DNA of 64,000 nucleotides, taken from contig CAUWDA010000006.1 in the NCBI GenBank assembly GCA_963557075.1, positions 12,904 to 76,903 on the forward strand. Direction: 5' to 3'. The first letter of the stretch is position 1; each line of letters opens with the position of its first letter. The stretch comes from Flavonifractor sp963557075 (GTDB lineage: Bacteria; Bacillota; Clostridia; Oscillospirales; Oscillospiraceae). Positions 52,445-61,490 of the stretch are shown piece by piece. The notes under the pieces are model-generated. The model saw only the letters and a list, made by a program, of their open reading frames with translations. It was not told the DNA's origin and made no database searches. Position numbers and translations under genes: made by a program.

Positions 52445-54238
52445 TTACTGGATCAGACCGCTGTCGCGCAGCAGGAGTTCCACGTCGGTCCCCTGGACCC
52501 GCTTCAAAACCGTCTTGAGCAGCTCCCGCTCCTTGAAGGACAGCTTGACGTCGGTGATGGGCTTTTTGTCGATGGCGTAGTAACAGGCCCGCAGCAGCTC
52601 CCGGACATCGTACTTGCTGCCCCACACCTCGGGCACGCCCCGGTCGATGTCCAGCAGGGTGTATACCGACTCCATACCGGTGCGCATGGAGTACTCGATG
52701 GTGAAGATGGTGTCCCGGGGCGTTTCGGCAAACTGGCCCACGAAGGCGAAGTTCACCGCGCCTTCTGGCACCACACGGGGACGGTCGGAGCCCTTCCGGG
52801 GCTGGAAGAAGGCGGTGATGTAGGGCATGAAGCAGGTGGTGGTGTTGCAGGCCTCCGCCGCCAGAGTGTCGATCCGGTCCTCAGGTACGCCGATGTGGTA
52901 GAGCCACTCCCGGCAGATCTCCTCGCCGGTGCAGTCCCGCATGGGCTTTTTCACATAGTTGCCCGGCTTGTTTGTGCTGAGCGCGTACAGCCAGACCAGT
53001 ACAGTATTCTTGTCCTGGGACTTGAACTGGGGCTGGCGGTTGATGGTCCAGGAGAGGTACCAGTTGTCTACGCTGTCCTTGACGGTGACGATGCCGCCGG
53101 TGGTCACCTTGCCGGCGCGGGGGTCCCGCTGGCAGATGTCCATGATGTGCCGGATGACCTCCTCATCGGCGGTGGCCACAGTGGCGCTCATCCAGTTGGT
53201 GGCCTCGATATCGCTGCAGAAGGCGTCGGGGTTGCCGAACTCCCCGTGTGCGGCCTGGGCGGCAATGGCCTTCCACATGTCCCAGGACTCGCCGGCGCCG
53301 TCCCGGAGCGCGCTCAGGTCGGGGGCATGGGTCTGGTCGCCGTAGCAGGTGGAGTCGGTGCAGCAGCCGTTGGTGATAAAGACCAGGTCGTCCTCAATGA
53401 GGTCGATGGTCTGGGTCTGGCCGTCCTTGGCATAGACGATCTGTCGGGCGATCTTCTTGTCCCCGACGGTGTCGATGATGACGTTCTTTACGTCCATGCC
53501 ATACTCGATCTTCACGCCGTGGGACTCCAGGTAGCGGACCAGGGGCAGGATGAGGCTCTCATACTGGTTGTATTTGGTGAAGCGCAGGGCGCTGAAGTCG
53601 GGCAGGCCGTCGATGTGGTGGACATAGCGGCAGAGGTAGCGCTTCATCTCCAGGGCGCTGGACCAGCGCTGGAAGGCAAACATGGTCTGCCAGTACAGCC
53701 AGAAGTTGGTGTCCCAGAAGGAGTCGGGCAGCACCTCGGAGATCTTTTTGTCCTCCAGGTCCTTTTCGGGGGTGATGAAGAGCCTGGACAGGGCCTGGGC
53801 GGAGTCCTTGTCCAGCGTGAACTTCCGGTCGGTGTGGGCGTCCTCGCCCTGATGGACGGTGGCCCGGCACAGGGAGTAGTTGGGGTCGTGCTTGTTGAGC
53901 CAGTAGTACTCGTCCAGCACGGAGACCCCCGGCGTCTCCAGGGAGGGCACGTCCCGGAACATATCCCACATGACCTCAAAGTGGTTGTCCATCTCCCGGC
54001 CGCCCCGCATGAAGAAGCCCTTGCTGGCGTCTCTGCGGCCGTCGCAGCTGCCGCCGGCCAGCTCCAGCTTCTCCAGCAGGTGGATGTGTTCCCCCTTCAT
54101 CTGGCCGTCGCGGACCAGATAGAAGGCGGCGGTCAGACCGGCCAGACCGGTGCCGATGATATAGGCGGACTTGTGGTCCACACCCTGGGGCTTCTCCGGG
54201 CGGGCGAAGGATTCGTAAGTACCAGCGGAATAATACAT
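52445..54238 (-). CDS. ohyA: Oleate hydratase
   Basis: FAD-dependent addition of water to the cis-9 double bond of oleic acid, giving 10-hydroxystearic acid; gut bacteria use it to detoxify unsaturated fatty acids. The 597-residue protein (formerly myosin-cross-reactive antigen) has the FAD motif AYIIGTGLAGLTAAFYL near residue 26, GGSCDGRRDASKGFFMRGGR, and FITNGCCTDSTCYGDQ. ATG at 54238 follows AGGAGGAATCCATA. A TetR gene directly upstream in the same direction probably controls it in response to fatty acids. Confidence 0.93.
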   Translation of the reverse strand: MYYSAGTYESFARPEKPQGVDHKSAYIIGTGLAGLTAAFYLVRDGQMKGEHIHLLEKLELAGGSCDGRRDASKGFFMRGGREMDNHFEVMWDMFRDVPSLETPGVSVLDEYYWLNKHDPNYSLCRATVHQGEDAHTDRKFTLDKDSAQALSRLFITPEKDLEDKKISEVLPDSFWDTNFWLYWQTMFAFQRWSSALEMKRYLCRYVHHIDGLPDFSALRFTKYNQYESLILPLVRYLESHGVKIEYGMDVKNVIIDTVGDKKIARQIVYAKDGQTQTIDLIEDDLVFITNGCCTDSTCYGDQTHAPDLSALRDGAGESWDMWKAIAAQAAHGEFGNPDAFCSDIEATNWMSATVATADEEVIRHIMDICQRDPRAGKVTTGGIVTVKDSVDNWYLSWTINRQPQFKSQDKNTVLVWLYALSTNKPGNYVKKPMRDCTGEEICREWLYHIGVPEDRIDTLAAEACNTTTCFMPYITAFFQPRKGSDRPRVVPEGAVNFAFVGQFAETPRDTIFTIEYSMRTGMESVYTLLDIDRGVPEVWGSKYDVRELLRACYYAIDKKPITDVKLSFKERELLKTVLKRVQGTDVELLLRDSGLIQ

Positions 54239-54307
54239 TATGGATTCCTCCTGTTTGATTGATGGCTTCATTATAGGCGTTTTCAGGAGGTTTACCATAA
54301 ACAGAAA

Positions 54308-54340
54308 CGGGCCTGTGATAAAGAACTTATCACAGGCCCG
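54308..54340 (-). terminator. Terminator between the TetR gene and ohyA
   Basis: A 14-bp perfect stem (CGGGCCTGTGATAA and complement), loop AGAAC. It lies 19 bases past the TetR stop and would isolate ohyA from it. Confidence 0.75.
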
Positions 54341-54358
54341 CAAGTGTATGAAATTTTA

Positions 54359-54940
54359 TCATTTCGCCCCGTTTGATGGGGTGGGCGCAGTCTGAAACCG
54401 CTTCAGCGCGTCGGTAAAGGTGCCCTGCACCACCAGCGCCAGCTTGCTCACCAGCAGCTCCGGGTCCGCCTTCATGTCGTCCCGGATCCAGTCCAGCATC
54501 AGCCCCAAAAAGACGTAGGAGTATACCTGGGCCAGGAAGGTCTTGTCCGCCTCCCGGACCGGCAGGCCTTTGGCCTGCTCCTCCACCACCTCCAGCAGCA
54601 GGTGGTCCACCAGCGGCTTCAGGTACTTCTCCACCTGCTCCTGGTGGACGCAGCGGTACACATTCATGATGAAGGGCTTGTTTTCCCGCACAGCCTCAAA
54701 AATCTGGAGATAGCCCTGCTGCCAGGTGTCGTAGGTCTTTTTCTGCTCCAGCGCTCTGCGGGCGTCCTCCAGACAGGACCACTCCACCAGGTCGTAGATG
54801 TCCTTGAAGTGGTAATAGAAGGTCATGCGGTTGATGCCGCAGTCCTCGGTGATGTCGTTGATGGTGATCTTAGTCAGGGGCTTTTGGAGCAGCAGATGCT
54901 TCAGTGACTGCTCCAGAGCGCGCTTTGTGACCTGTGACAT
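54359..54940 (-). CDS. TetR/AcrR-family regulator upstream of ohyA
   Basis: The 193-residue protein has the HTH KPLTKITINDITEDCGINRM and the recognition helix TFYYHFKD, followed by a DhaS-type helical ligand domain ending VQGTFTDALKRF. Start ATG follows AAAGGAG. It resembles the TetR proteins at 33433 and 62962. Its position suggests control of ohyA by fatty acids, which is inference. Confidence 0.85.
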   Translation of the reverse strand: MSQVTKRALEQSLKHLLLQKPLTKITINDITEDCGINRMTFYYHFKDIYDLVEWSCLEDARRALEQKKTYDTWQQGYLQIFEAVRENKPFIMNVYRCVHQEQVEKYLKPLVDHLLLEVVEEQAKGLPVREADKTFLAQVYSYVFLGLMLDWIRDDMKADPELLVSKLALVVQGTFTDALKRFQTAPTPSNGAK

Positions 54941-55113
54941 AGGCGGGATCGACTCCTTTCGTGAAGAGGGTGGACTTACATCGAAGGGGCCATAGGGACG
55001 TGCGGGGGGATGGGGAAAGGGTGCAGATCTGTTCGGCGTCCGCGCGGCGGGTCTGCGCCGTACCCCCTGCGGGTGCTTCGCCCGGGCGTTGAGAACTCCG
55101 AATGATGGAGGTT

Positions 55114-55150
55114 AAAAAGAAAGACACGACTTACGTCGTGTCTTTCTTTT
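55114..55150 (-). terminator. Terminator of tRNA-Arg(CCG)
   Basis: A 17-bp stem (AAAAAGAAAGACACGAC and complement), loop of four, directly after the tRNA 3' end, with T5 on the minus strand. Confidence 0.85.
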
Positions 55151-55227
55151 TGGTACGCCCGAAGGGACTCGAACCCCCAGCCTTCAGAACCGGAATCTGA
55201 CGCTCTATCCAATTGCGCTACGGGCGC
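55151..55227 (-). tRNA. tRNA-Arg (anticodon CCG)
   Basis: Minus-strand cloverleaf of 77 bases: acceptor GCGCCCG with CGGGCGT, anticodon stem TCAGA/TCTGA around loop TTCCGGT (anticodon CCG, reads CGG), T loop TTCGAGT, encoded CCA. A strong terminator follows. Confidence 0.95.
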
Positions 55228-55295
55228 ATCTGACACGTTCTATCAACGTGCCAGATTATTATAGCAAAGCTCTGGCTGTTTGTAAAGAGGAAATT

Positions 55296-57347
55296 TTACT
55301 TTTCTTCCGCCGCTGTCAGAGTGAGGTGGAACCGGGCGCCGGGGGCGCCGGAAAAGACCACCCAGCCCCCCTCCGGCAGGACCGCGGAGGTCTCCCCCCA
55401 GGCCCAGGAGGCGGCCACGGGCATCCCGGCGGCGTCATAGACGGCGAAGCCGCCCTGCTCCGGCAGCCGGACCGACAGGGTCTTGTTGGCGGAGGGCCCA
55501 ACCTGATACCAGCGGGCGCGGCCATCGGCCAGGATGGTGGACCAGGAGGCGGCGCCGCCGAAGAGGGTCTCAGCCGCTGCGGCGTCCATATAGAGCCCGC
55601 CGCAGGTGGAGAGATACTCCACGCCATTTTCTTCCGTGATGGTGATGTCCTGCCAGTCCCGGCCGTCCGTACCGGGGATGAGGGCGGTCCCCCGGGCATG
55701 GGAGGCGTCCACCATGCGGTCAAACACCATATAGCCGGGGGTGTTGACCGGGTCGGTGGCGAGGGCGGCCGCCGGCATGGCCAGAGGGTACTGGATGTTG
55801 GTGTATTTCATGTTCAGCGCCAGATAGAGTTTGCCGCTGCGGGCGTCCCAGGCGGACTGGACCTCCGGGGAGACCGGGTTGCCGGGGAGCTTCATGTAGA
55901 TGTAGGAGGAGCTGGGCAGTACGCCCAGACCGGGGAGCGAGGAATAGGCCTTCTGCCAGAGGTAGGTCTGGCCGTTGTCCTCCTCCACGAATTTGACCAT
56001 AGCGACCTGGTTCTCATCCCGGAAGGAGCCGTCGCTGTAATAGTACAGGGGGGCGTTCCCGGTGGAGAGTACGCCGTCCTCCGTCAGCGTGACCTTGACC
56101 GACGAGGTGGAGTCGCCATACAGCCCGGCGTACTCCATCAGCTCGGGGGGCATCTCCGCCCGCTGGGCGGCGGGCAGGCTGCGGGGGCTCTGGTCCACCG
56201 CCACGCCCTGTTCAGCCAGAGCGGCGATGAGCATCTGACTGGCCGCCATCTCGTTGTAGGTGCTGACGCCGCCGGAGGAGAGCACCGCCGCCGCCAGATC
56301 ATAATCCGGGAGGACCATCAGCCCGGCGTGGTAGAGGATGGTGTCTCCCCCCTTGGCCGCCGCCTGGATGTCGCTGTAGGCGAAGGGGTACCAGTGGACG
56401 CTGTCCCAGCCCAATCCGTAGGAGAGACTGTCCTCCCTGTCCTCCGGCCACAGGCCCCGGGCGAACTCATCGGACAGGGAGGCGGTGACGGATTTCCCGC
56501 TGAGCACCTCCTCCCCGCAGAACACCTGCCCGCCGAAGGCGGCCAGGTCGGAGGCGGTGGCGTAGATGCCGCCGGTGCCGTGGACGCCCACGGTCTCCTG
56601 GGGGAGGGCGCGGACATCGTCTGCCCCATAGTAGGTTTTGGCCAGCAGGTCCCGGTCAAAGTCCTCGCCGGGGAACCAGGTGGCGCTCAGCCCAGCGGGC
56701 TCCAGAATGGCCTGACGCACATAGGCGTCGAAGTCCATGCCGCTGACCGCCTCCACCACCAGCTCCGCCAGAGTGAAGCCGTCGTTGCAGTAGACGCTGA
56801 AGGCCCCGGGGTCGGCCTTCAGGTTCTGGGTGGACAGCTCCTCCAGCAGAGTGTCTGCCGCCAGGGTGTCCGGGTCGTTGAGCAAAAAGCCGTTGGTGAC
56901 GGTGGAACCGGCCAGACCGGAGGAGTGGTTGAGCAGCATCCGGACGGTGATGTCCCTGTAGCGGGCGTCCGCCATGGTAAAATCGGGCAGATAGCGCACC
57001 ACCGGGGCGTCCAGCTCCACCTTCCCCTGGTCCGCCAGCTTGAGGATGGCGGCGGTGGTATAGAGCTTGCTCACTGAGCCCACGCCGTACAGAACGTCGT
57101 CGGTGAGGGGACGGTTTTCCGTCCGGGAGTAGGCCCCGGCGTGGCCGGTGAGGACGATCTCCCCGTCCTGCCACAGGGCGTACTGGATGCTCTGGGCGCC
57201 GCCATGCTCCAGCGCCGCCTGGGCGGCGGCCTGTGCGGTATCTGTCAGAGTGGGGGCGGCGGCCTCTGCCGCTCCGGCGGGCAGAACCGTCAACGAGAGG
57301 GCCAGCGCACTGGCGGCGGCCAGCGCGGGGAGCTGTCTCCGTTTCAT
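55296..57347 (-). CDS. Secreted serine beta-lactamase/penicillin-binding-like hydrolase
   Basis: The 683-residue protein begins with a signal peptide (LAAASALALSLTVLPAGA). The class C beta-lactamase/PBP-like domain (about residues 35-400) has the SxxK motif in VGSVSKLYTTAA, the YxN motif in SVYCNDGFTL and a third-box-like LYHAGLM. About 280 C-terminal residues of beta-rich sequence follow (LPAAQRAEMPPELMEYAG, then DGRDWQDITITEENG). Family members are esterases, D-aminopeptidases or EstB-like enzymes as often as lactamases. ATG at 57347 follows AAGGAGG. Confidence 0.85.
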   Translation of the reverse strand: MKRRQLPALAAASALALSLTVLPAGAAEAAAPTLTDTAQAAAQAALEHGGAQSIQYALWQDGEIVLTGHAGAYSRTENRPLTDDVLYGVGSVSKLYTTAAILKLADQGKVELDAPVVRYLPDFTMADARYRDITVRMLLNHSSGLAGSTVTNGFLLNDPDTLAADTLLEELSTQNLKADPGAFSVYCNDGFTLAELVVEAVSGMDFDAYVRQAILEPAGLSATWFPGEDFDRDLLAKTYYGADDVRALPQETVGVHGTGGIYATASDLAAFGGQVFCGEEVLSGKSVTASLSDEFARGLWPEDREDSLSYGLGWDSVHWYPFAYSDIQAAAKGGDTILYHAGLMVLPDYDLAAAVLSSGGVSTYNEMAASQMLIAALAEQGVAVDQSPRSLPAAQRAEMPPELMEYAGLYGDSTSSVKVTLTEDGVLSTGNAPLYYYSDGSFRDENQVAMVKFVEEDNGQTYLWQKAYSSLPGLGVLPSSSYIYMKLPGNPVSPEVQSAWDARSGKLYLALNMKYTNIQYPLAMPAAALATDPVNTPGYMVFDRMVDASHARGTALIPGTDGRDWQDITITEENGVEYLSTCGGLYMDAAAAETLFGGAASWSTILADGRARWYQVGPSANKTLSVRLPEQGGFAVYDAAGMPVAASWAWGETSAVLPEGGWVVFSGAPGARFHLTLTAAEEK

Positions 57348-57365
57348 ATCTGATTCCTCCTTTTT

Positions 57366-57388
57366 ATATGGTCCCGCGGGAACCATAT
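57366..57388. promoter_or_regulatory. Palindrome before the hydrolase ribosome-binding site
   Basis: ATATGGT and ACCATAT flank CCCGCGGGA; on the minus strand it lies a few bases upstream of AAAAAGGAGG. It could be an operator or a translation-modulating hairpin. Confidence 0.45.
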
Positions 57389-57471
57389 CCCCTCCAGCCG
57401 GTGGAAGGTCAAGTGTTTTTTTTAAGAATAGCACGCTGCTCTGCCGGTGTACAGTAAAATCTTTCTTAAGA

Positions 57472-59565
57472 TTATGCCAGCCCCAGAAGGCGGGCGGCGG
57501 TGGCGGTCAGGAAGCACAGGGCGAAGCCCAGCCCGGTGGGGAGGGCGACAGACAGCAGAGTCCATCTGACGCTGCGGGTCTCCTTTGCGATGGTGAGGCA
57601 GGTGGTGGAGCAGGGCCAGTGGAAGAGAGAGAAGAGCAGGGTGCACAGGGCGGTGACCCAGGTCCAGCCGTTGGCCACCAGCAGCTGGCGCAGGGCGTCC
57701 AGACTGCCGGCGTCCTGAATGGCGCCGGTGGACAAATAGGACATGAGCAGGATGGGGATGACGATCTCGTTGGCGGGAAAGCCCAGCAGGAAGGCCATCA
57801 GGATGGTGCCGTCCAGGCCGATGAGCCTGCCCAGCGGGTCCAGAAACCCGGTGCACCAGCTCAGGAGGCTGGCCCCGCCCACCGTGACGTTGGCACACAG
57901 CCAGATCACCAGCCCGGCGGGGGCGGCCACCGCCACCGCGCGGCCCAGCACAAAGAGGGTGCGGTCCAGCACCGAGCGGACCAACACCTGCCCTACCCGG
58001 GGCCGCCGGTAGGGGGGCAGCTCCAGGGCGTAGGCCGAGGGGACCCCCTTCAGCAGCGTGCCCGACAGCAGGCGGGAGGCGAGGAAGGTCATGACAACGC
58101 CCAGCAAAATGGCGCAGGTGAGCAGGAGAGAGGCGGCCAGGCCCTGCCGCCAGCCGCCGGAAGAGCCCACGAAGAACATGGAGATGAGGGCGATAAGGGT
58201 GGGAAAGCGGCCGTTGCAGGGCACGAAGCTGTTGGTCAGGACGGCGATGAGCCGCTCCCGGGGGGAGTCGATGATGCGGCAGCCCACCACCCCGGCGGCG
58301 TTGCAGCCAAAGCCCATGCACATGGTGAGGGCCTGCTTGCCGCAGGCCTTCGCCTGCTGGAAGGCGTGGTCCAGCAGGAAGGCCACCCGGGGCAGGTAGC
58401 CCAGGTCCTCCAGCAGGGTAAAGAGAGGAAAGAAGATAGCCATGGGGGGCAGCATGACGCTGACCACCCAGGCCAGCACCCGGTACACCCCCAGCACCAG
58501 GGCTCCGTGGAGCCACTCCGGCGCGCCCAGCCACAGAAAGAGATCGGTGAGCCGGTCCTGGACCCAGAACAGACCGTCGGACAGCAGCTGGGAGGGGTAG
58601 TTGGCTCCCGCGATGGTGAGCCACAGGACTGCCGCCAGCAGGAGGAGCATGGCGGGGACCCCGGTGGCCCGGGCGGTGAGCAGCCGGTCCAGCCGCTGAC
58701 TTGAGACGGGTGCGCTCCCCTGGGGCAGGGCGGCAGCGGCGGCCTGGTGGGCGGCCTCCACCAGGCTGGCCGCCAGCGTACCCCCCAGGTCCTCCACCCC
58801 GCTGCGGACCAGCTGGTCCCTGGCGCGGGCCAGGGCGGCTTGGAAGAGCTGGTCGCTGTCCGGATCCCAGCCCAGGTGACGGCGCAGGACCGGAGGAAGG
58901 GTGGGGTCCCCCTCCAGTAGCCGCAGGGCGGCCCACCGGGGGTCCAGTTTTTCCCCCAGTCGCTGCTCCAGCAGGGGGCGGAGGGCGGCGGCGGCAAATT
59001 CCACCGCCGGGGGGTAGCGGACCGGGCGGGGCTCCGGGGGCGCGGCGGCAGAGAGCAGGCTGTCCAGCGTCTCCATCAGATCATCCAACCCCTCCTCCCG
59101 GCTGGCGGAGACCCCGGCCACCGGCACGCCCAGGTGGCGGGACAGGGCGGGCAGGTCCACCCGGATGCCCTTGCGGGCGGCCTCGTCCAGCAGGTTGACG
59201 CACACCAGGGTGCGGGGCTCCAGCTCCAGGGTCTGGAGGACCAGGTTCAGGTTGCGCTCCAGACAGGTGGCGTCGCACACCACCACCGCGCCGCAGGCGC
59301 CGCCGAAGCAGAGGAAATCCCGGGCCACCTCCTCCTCGGCGGAGTGGGCCAGCAGGGAATAGGTACCGGGCAGGTCCACCAGGGTATAGGCCTGCCCCTG
59401 CCGGAGACAGCGGCCACGGGCCACCTCCACAGTCTTGCCCGGCCAGTTGCCTGTGTGCTGGCGCAGGCCGGTCAGGGCGTTGAACAGGGTGGATTTTCCT
59501 ACATTGGGATTGCCGGCCAGGGCCACCACCCGGTCCCCGCCGGCGTCGGAACGGTTCAGCTCCAT
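57472..59565 (-). CDS. feoB: Ferrous iron transporter FeoB
   Basis: Takes up Fe(II) across the inner membrane. The 697-residue protein has an N-terminal G domain (GNPNVGKSTLFNALTG, DLPGTYSLLA and the later VCVNLLDEA box) and about eight to ten C-terminal helices with FGCNAAGVVGCRIIDSP, VPCNGRFPTL and HWPCSTTCLTI, the cysteine-containing FeoB segments. ATG at 59565 lies inside feoA (10-bp overlap). No FeoC is seen. Confidence 0.95.
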   Translation of the reverse strand: MELNRSDAGGDRVVALAGNPNVGKSTLFNALTGLRQHTGNWPGKTVEVARGRCLRQGQAYTLVDLPGTYSLLAHSAEEEVARDFLCFGGACGAVVVCDATCLERNLNLVLQTLELEPRTLVCVNLLDEAARKGIRVDLPALSRHLGVPVAGVSASREEGLDDLMETLDSLLSAAAPPEPRPVRYPPAVEFAAAALRPLLEQRLGEKLDPRWAALRLLEGDPTLPPVLRRHLGWDPDSDQLFQAALARARDQLVRSGVEDLGGTLAASLVEAAHQAAAAALPQGSAPVSSQRLDRLLTARATGVPAMLLLLAAVLWLTIAGANYPSQLLSDGLFWVQDRLTDLFLWLGAPEWLHGALVLGVYRVLAWVVSVMLPPMAIFFPLFTLLEDLGYLPRVAFLLDHAFQQAKACGKQALTMCMGFGCNAAGVVGCRIIDSPRERLIAVLTNSFVPCNGRFPTLIALISMFFVGSSGGWRQGLAASLLLTCAILLGVVMTFLASRLLSGTLLKGVPSAYALELPPYRRPRVGQVLVRSVLDRTLFVLGRAVAVAAPAGLVIWLCANVTVGGASLLSWCTGFLDPLGRLIGLDGTILMAFLLGFPANEIVIPILLMSYLSTGAIQDAGSLDALRQLLVANGWTWVTALCTLLFSLFHWPCSTTCLTIAKETRSVRWTLLSVALPTGLGFALCFLTATAARLLGLA

Positions 59566-59798
59566 GGCGCGCCTGCCAGTCTGACGCAGCTGGCGTCCCG
59601 CCGCCGCAGGGCGATGACCGCTCCGCGGATCAGATAGGCCGCCGGGTCTCCGGCGGGGCTCACCGCCGTGCAGCTGACGGTGGTGCCGGGGACCAGGCCC
59701 AGATCCAGCAGCCGCCGCCGCATGACCGGCTCGGTGGCTACCTCGGCCACCTGGCCCCACTGCCCTACCCCCAGGGCGTCCAGAGTAATGGTAGTCAT
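59556..59798 (-). CDS. feoA: FeoA-like SH3 protein
   Basis: The 80-residue protein starts MTTITLDALGVGQWGQV and has LLDLGLVPGTTVSCT and AAYLIRGAVIALRR, the FeoA/SH3 fold. FeoA helps FeoB-driven iron uptake. ATG at 59798 follows GAGGAG. No clear Fur box is visible in the region before it, and the upstream sequence carries the divergent MATE promoter. Confidence 0.9.
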   Translation of the reverse strand: MTTITLDALGVGQWGQVAEVATEPVMRRRLLDLGLVPGTTVSCTAVSPAGDPAAYLIRGAVIALRRRDASCVRLAGAPWS

Positions 59799-59930
59799 AT
59801 CAAACGCTCCTCGCTTTGGGATGGAATGGCGAGGGCCGGACCGCCGACCGGCGCAGGCCCTCACACCTTATCCTATTGCGGGAGGGAGCGGATGGTGCGG
59901 CGAAAAAACAGAACGGATGGGGAAAACCTA

Positions 59931-59959
59931 TTGACGAACGGTGGGCTATCCATTAAAAT
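59931..59959 (+). promoter_or_regulatory. MATE-transporter promoter
   Basis: TTGACG (59931-59936) and TAAAAT (59954-59959), 17-base spacer. Confidence 0.65.
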
Positions 59960-60027
59960 AAGAATGAAATAGTATCTTTTTTGCCGCAGCGGGTCGCTGC
60001 GGCTCTCTTTTCGGATGGGAGGGTTTT

Positions 60028-61395
60028 ATGTCAGAAATTCAGGAAAACAAAATGGGTGTGATGCCCATCAAGCGGCTGGTGCTCACCATGTCCCTGCCCA
60101 TGATGATCTCCATGCTGGTGCAGGCGCTGTACAACGTGGTGGACAGCTACTTTGTGGCCAAGGTCAGTGAGAATGCGCTGGCCGCCGTAGGTATGGCCTT
60201 TCCCTATCAAAACCTGATGATCGCCGTCAGCGTGGGTACCGGCGTGGGTGTCAATGCCCTGCTCTCCCGCAGTCTGGGGGCCAAGGAGTATGAGACGGCC
60301 AATCGTGCGGCGGAAAACGGCGTTTTTCTGGCGGTGCTCAGCGCGCTGGTGTTTTCTGTCGTAGGGGTGGTCTTTGCCCAGCCCTTCTTTTTGGCCCAGA
60401 GCAGCGACGCCGATATCATCAGCCAGGGCGTGGCCTATCTGCGCATCTGTTCCGGGCTGTCCGCCGGCCTGTTTCTGGAGATCATGTTCGAGCGGCTCCT
60501 TCAGTCCACGGGGCGCACCTTCTACACCATGATCACCCAGGGCGTGGGGGCCATCATCAACATCGTTATGGATCCGGTGCTCATCTTCGGCATCGGTCCC
60601 TTCCCGGAGATGGGGGTGGCCGGCGCTGCCGCCGCCACCGTGCTGGGACAGATCGTGGCCGCCGTTCTGGCGCTCATCTTCAACATCACCCGCAACCACG
60701 AGATCAAGCCCAGTCTGAAGGGATTTCGTCCCAGAGCAAACATCATCGGGCGGATCTACAGCGTGGGCATCCCCACCATCGTGCTCAACTCCATCAGCTC
60801 GGTGATGACCTTCGGCATGAACCTGATCCTGGGGGCCATTTCCACCTCTACCGCCGTGGCGGTGTTCAACATCTACTTCAAGCTGCAAAGCTTTGTATTC
60901 ATGCCCATCTTCGGCCTGAACAACGGCATGGTGCCCATTGTCTCCTACAATTTCGGCGCCCGTAAGCGCAAGCGCCTCACCGATACGGTGCGGTTCTGCG
61001 CCATTCTGGCAATTTCCATCATGCTGATAGGCTTGGTGGTCATCCAGCTCTTTGCCGCCCCCATCCTGGGTCTCTTCGAGGCCTCGGACGAGATGCTGCG
61101 CATCGGTGTGCCCGCTCTGCGGATCATCAGCCTGTGCTTCGTGTTTGCCGGGTTCAACATCATCTGCTCCTCCACCTTCCAGGCCCTGGGCAACGGCCTT
61201 TTGAGCATGTTTATGTCCATCGGCCGCCAGCTGGTGGTACTGCTGCCGGCGGCCTACCTGCTCTCCCTCACCGGCAATGTGACTGCCGTCTGGTGGGCCT
61301 TCCCCATTGCGGAGATTGCCTCACTGGCCCTGTGCCTGGTATTCCTGAGGTTGATCTACCGACGGGTGATCCAGCCCATGGATGCCGAGATCTGA
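60028..61395 (+). CDS. MATE-family efflux transporter
   Basis: The 455-residue protein has 12 hydrophobic segments and a two-half MATE layout: MSLPMMISMLVQALYNVVDS near the N-terminus, GVNALLSRSLGAKEYE, and the matching second half with PTIVLNSISSVMTFGM and VPIVSYNFGARKRKRL. MATE pumps export drugs and toxins by proton or sodium antiport. Start follows GGGAGGG. It is monocistronic. Confidence 0.92.
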   Translation: MSEIQENKMGVMPIKRLVLTMSLPMMISMLVQALYNVVDSYFVAKVSENALAAVGMAFPYQNLMIAVSVGTGVGVNALLSRSLGAKEYETANRAAENGVFLAVLSALVFSVVGVVFAQPFFLAQSSDADIISQGVAYLRICSGLSAGLFLEIMFERLLQSTGRTFYTMITQGVGAIINIVMDPVLIFGIGPFPEMGVAGAAAATVLGQIVAAVLALIFNITRNHEIKPSLKGFRPRANIIGRIYSVGIPTIVLNSISSVMTFGMNLILGAISTSTAVAVFNIYFKLQSFVFMPIFGLNNGMVPIVSYNFGARKRKRLTDTVRFCAILAISIMLIGLVVIQLFAAPILGLFEASDEMLRIGVPALRIISLCFVFAGFNIICSSTFQALGNGLLSMFMSIGRQLVVLLPAAYLLSLTGNVTAVWWAFPIAEIASLALCLVFLRLIYRRVIQPMDAEI

Positions 61396-61408
61396 CCGGC
61401 AGACAGAA

Positions 61409-61463
61409 AAAATGCCCCTCGCGGACCATTTGCTTCGTGTGAATGGTCTGCGGGGGGCATTTT
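61409..61463. terminator. Shared terminator, MATE / antiporter
   Basis: Long hairpin with arms AAAATGCCCC...GACCATT and AATGGTC...GGGGGCATTTT, three single mismatches, ending the two converging genes. Confidence 0.8.
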
Positions 61464-61490
61464 GTCAATTGGGAAGGTTTGCGGGAAGGA

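Noticed and set aside
52403..54262. 619-aa plus-strand frame across ohyA
   Set aside because: Antisense shadow of a well-identified gene.
55296..57347. Calling the secreted hydrolase an antibiotic-resistance beta-lactamase
   Set aside because: The SxxK and YxN motifs are shared by esterases and peptidases, and the large extra domain does not fit a dedicated resistance enzyme.
59799..60027. Fur box upstream of feoA
   Set aside because: No convincing inverted repeat of the Fur type was found; only the MATE promoter is supported.
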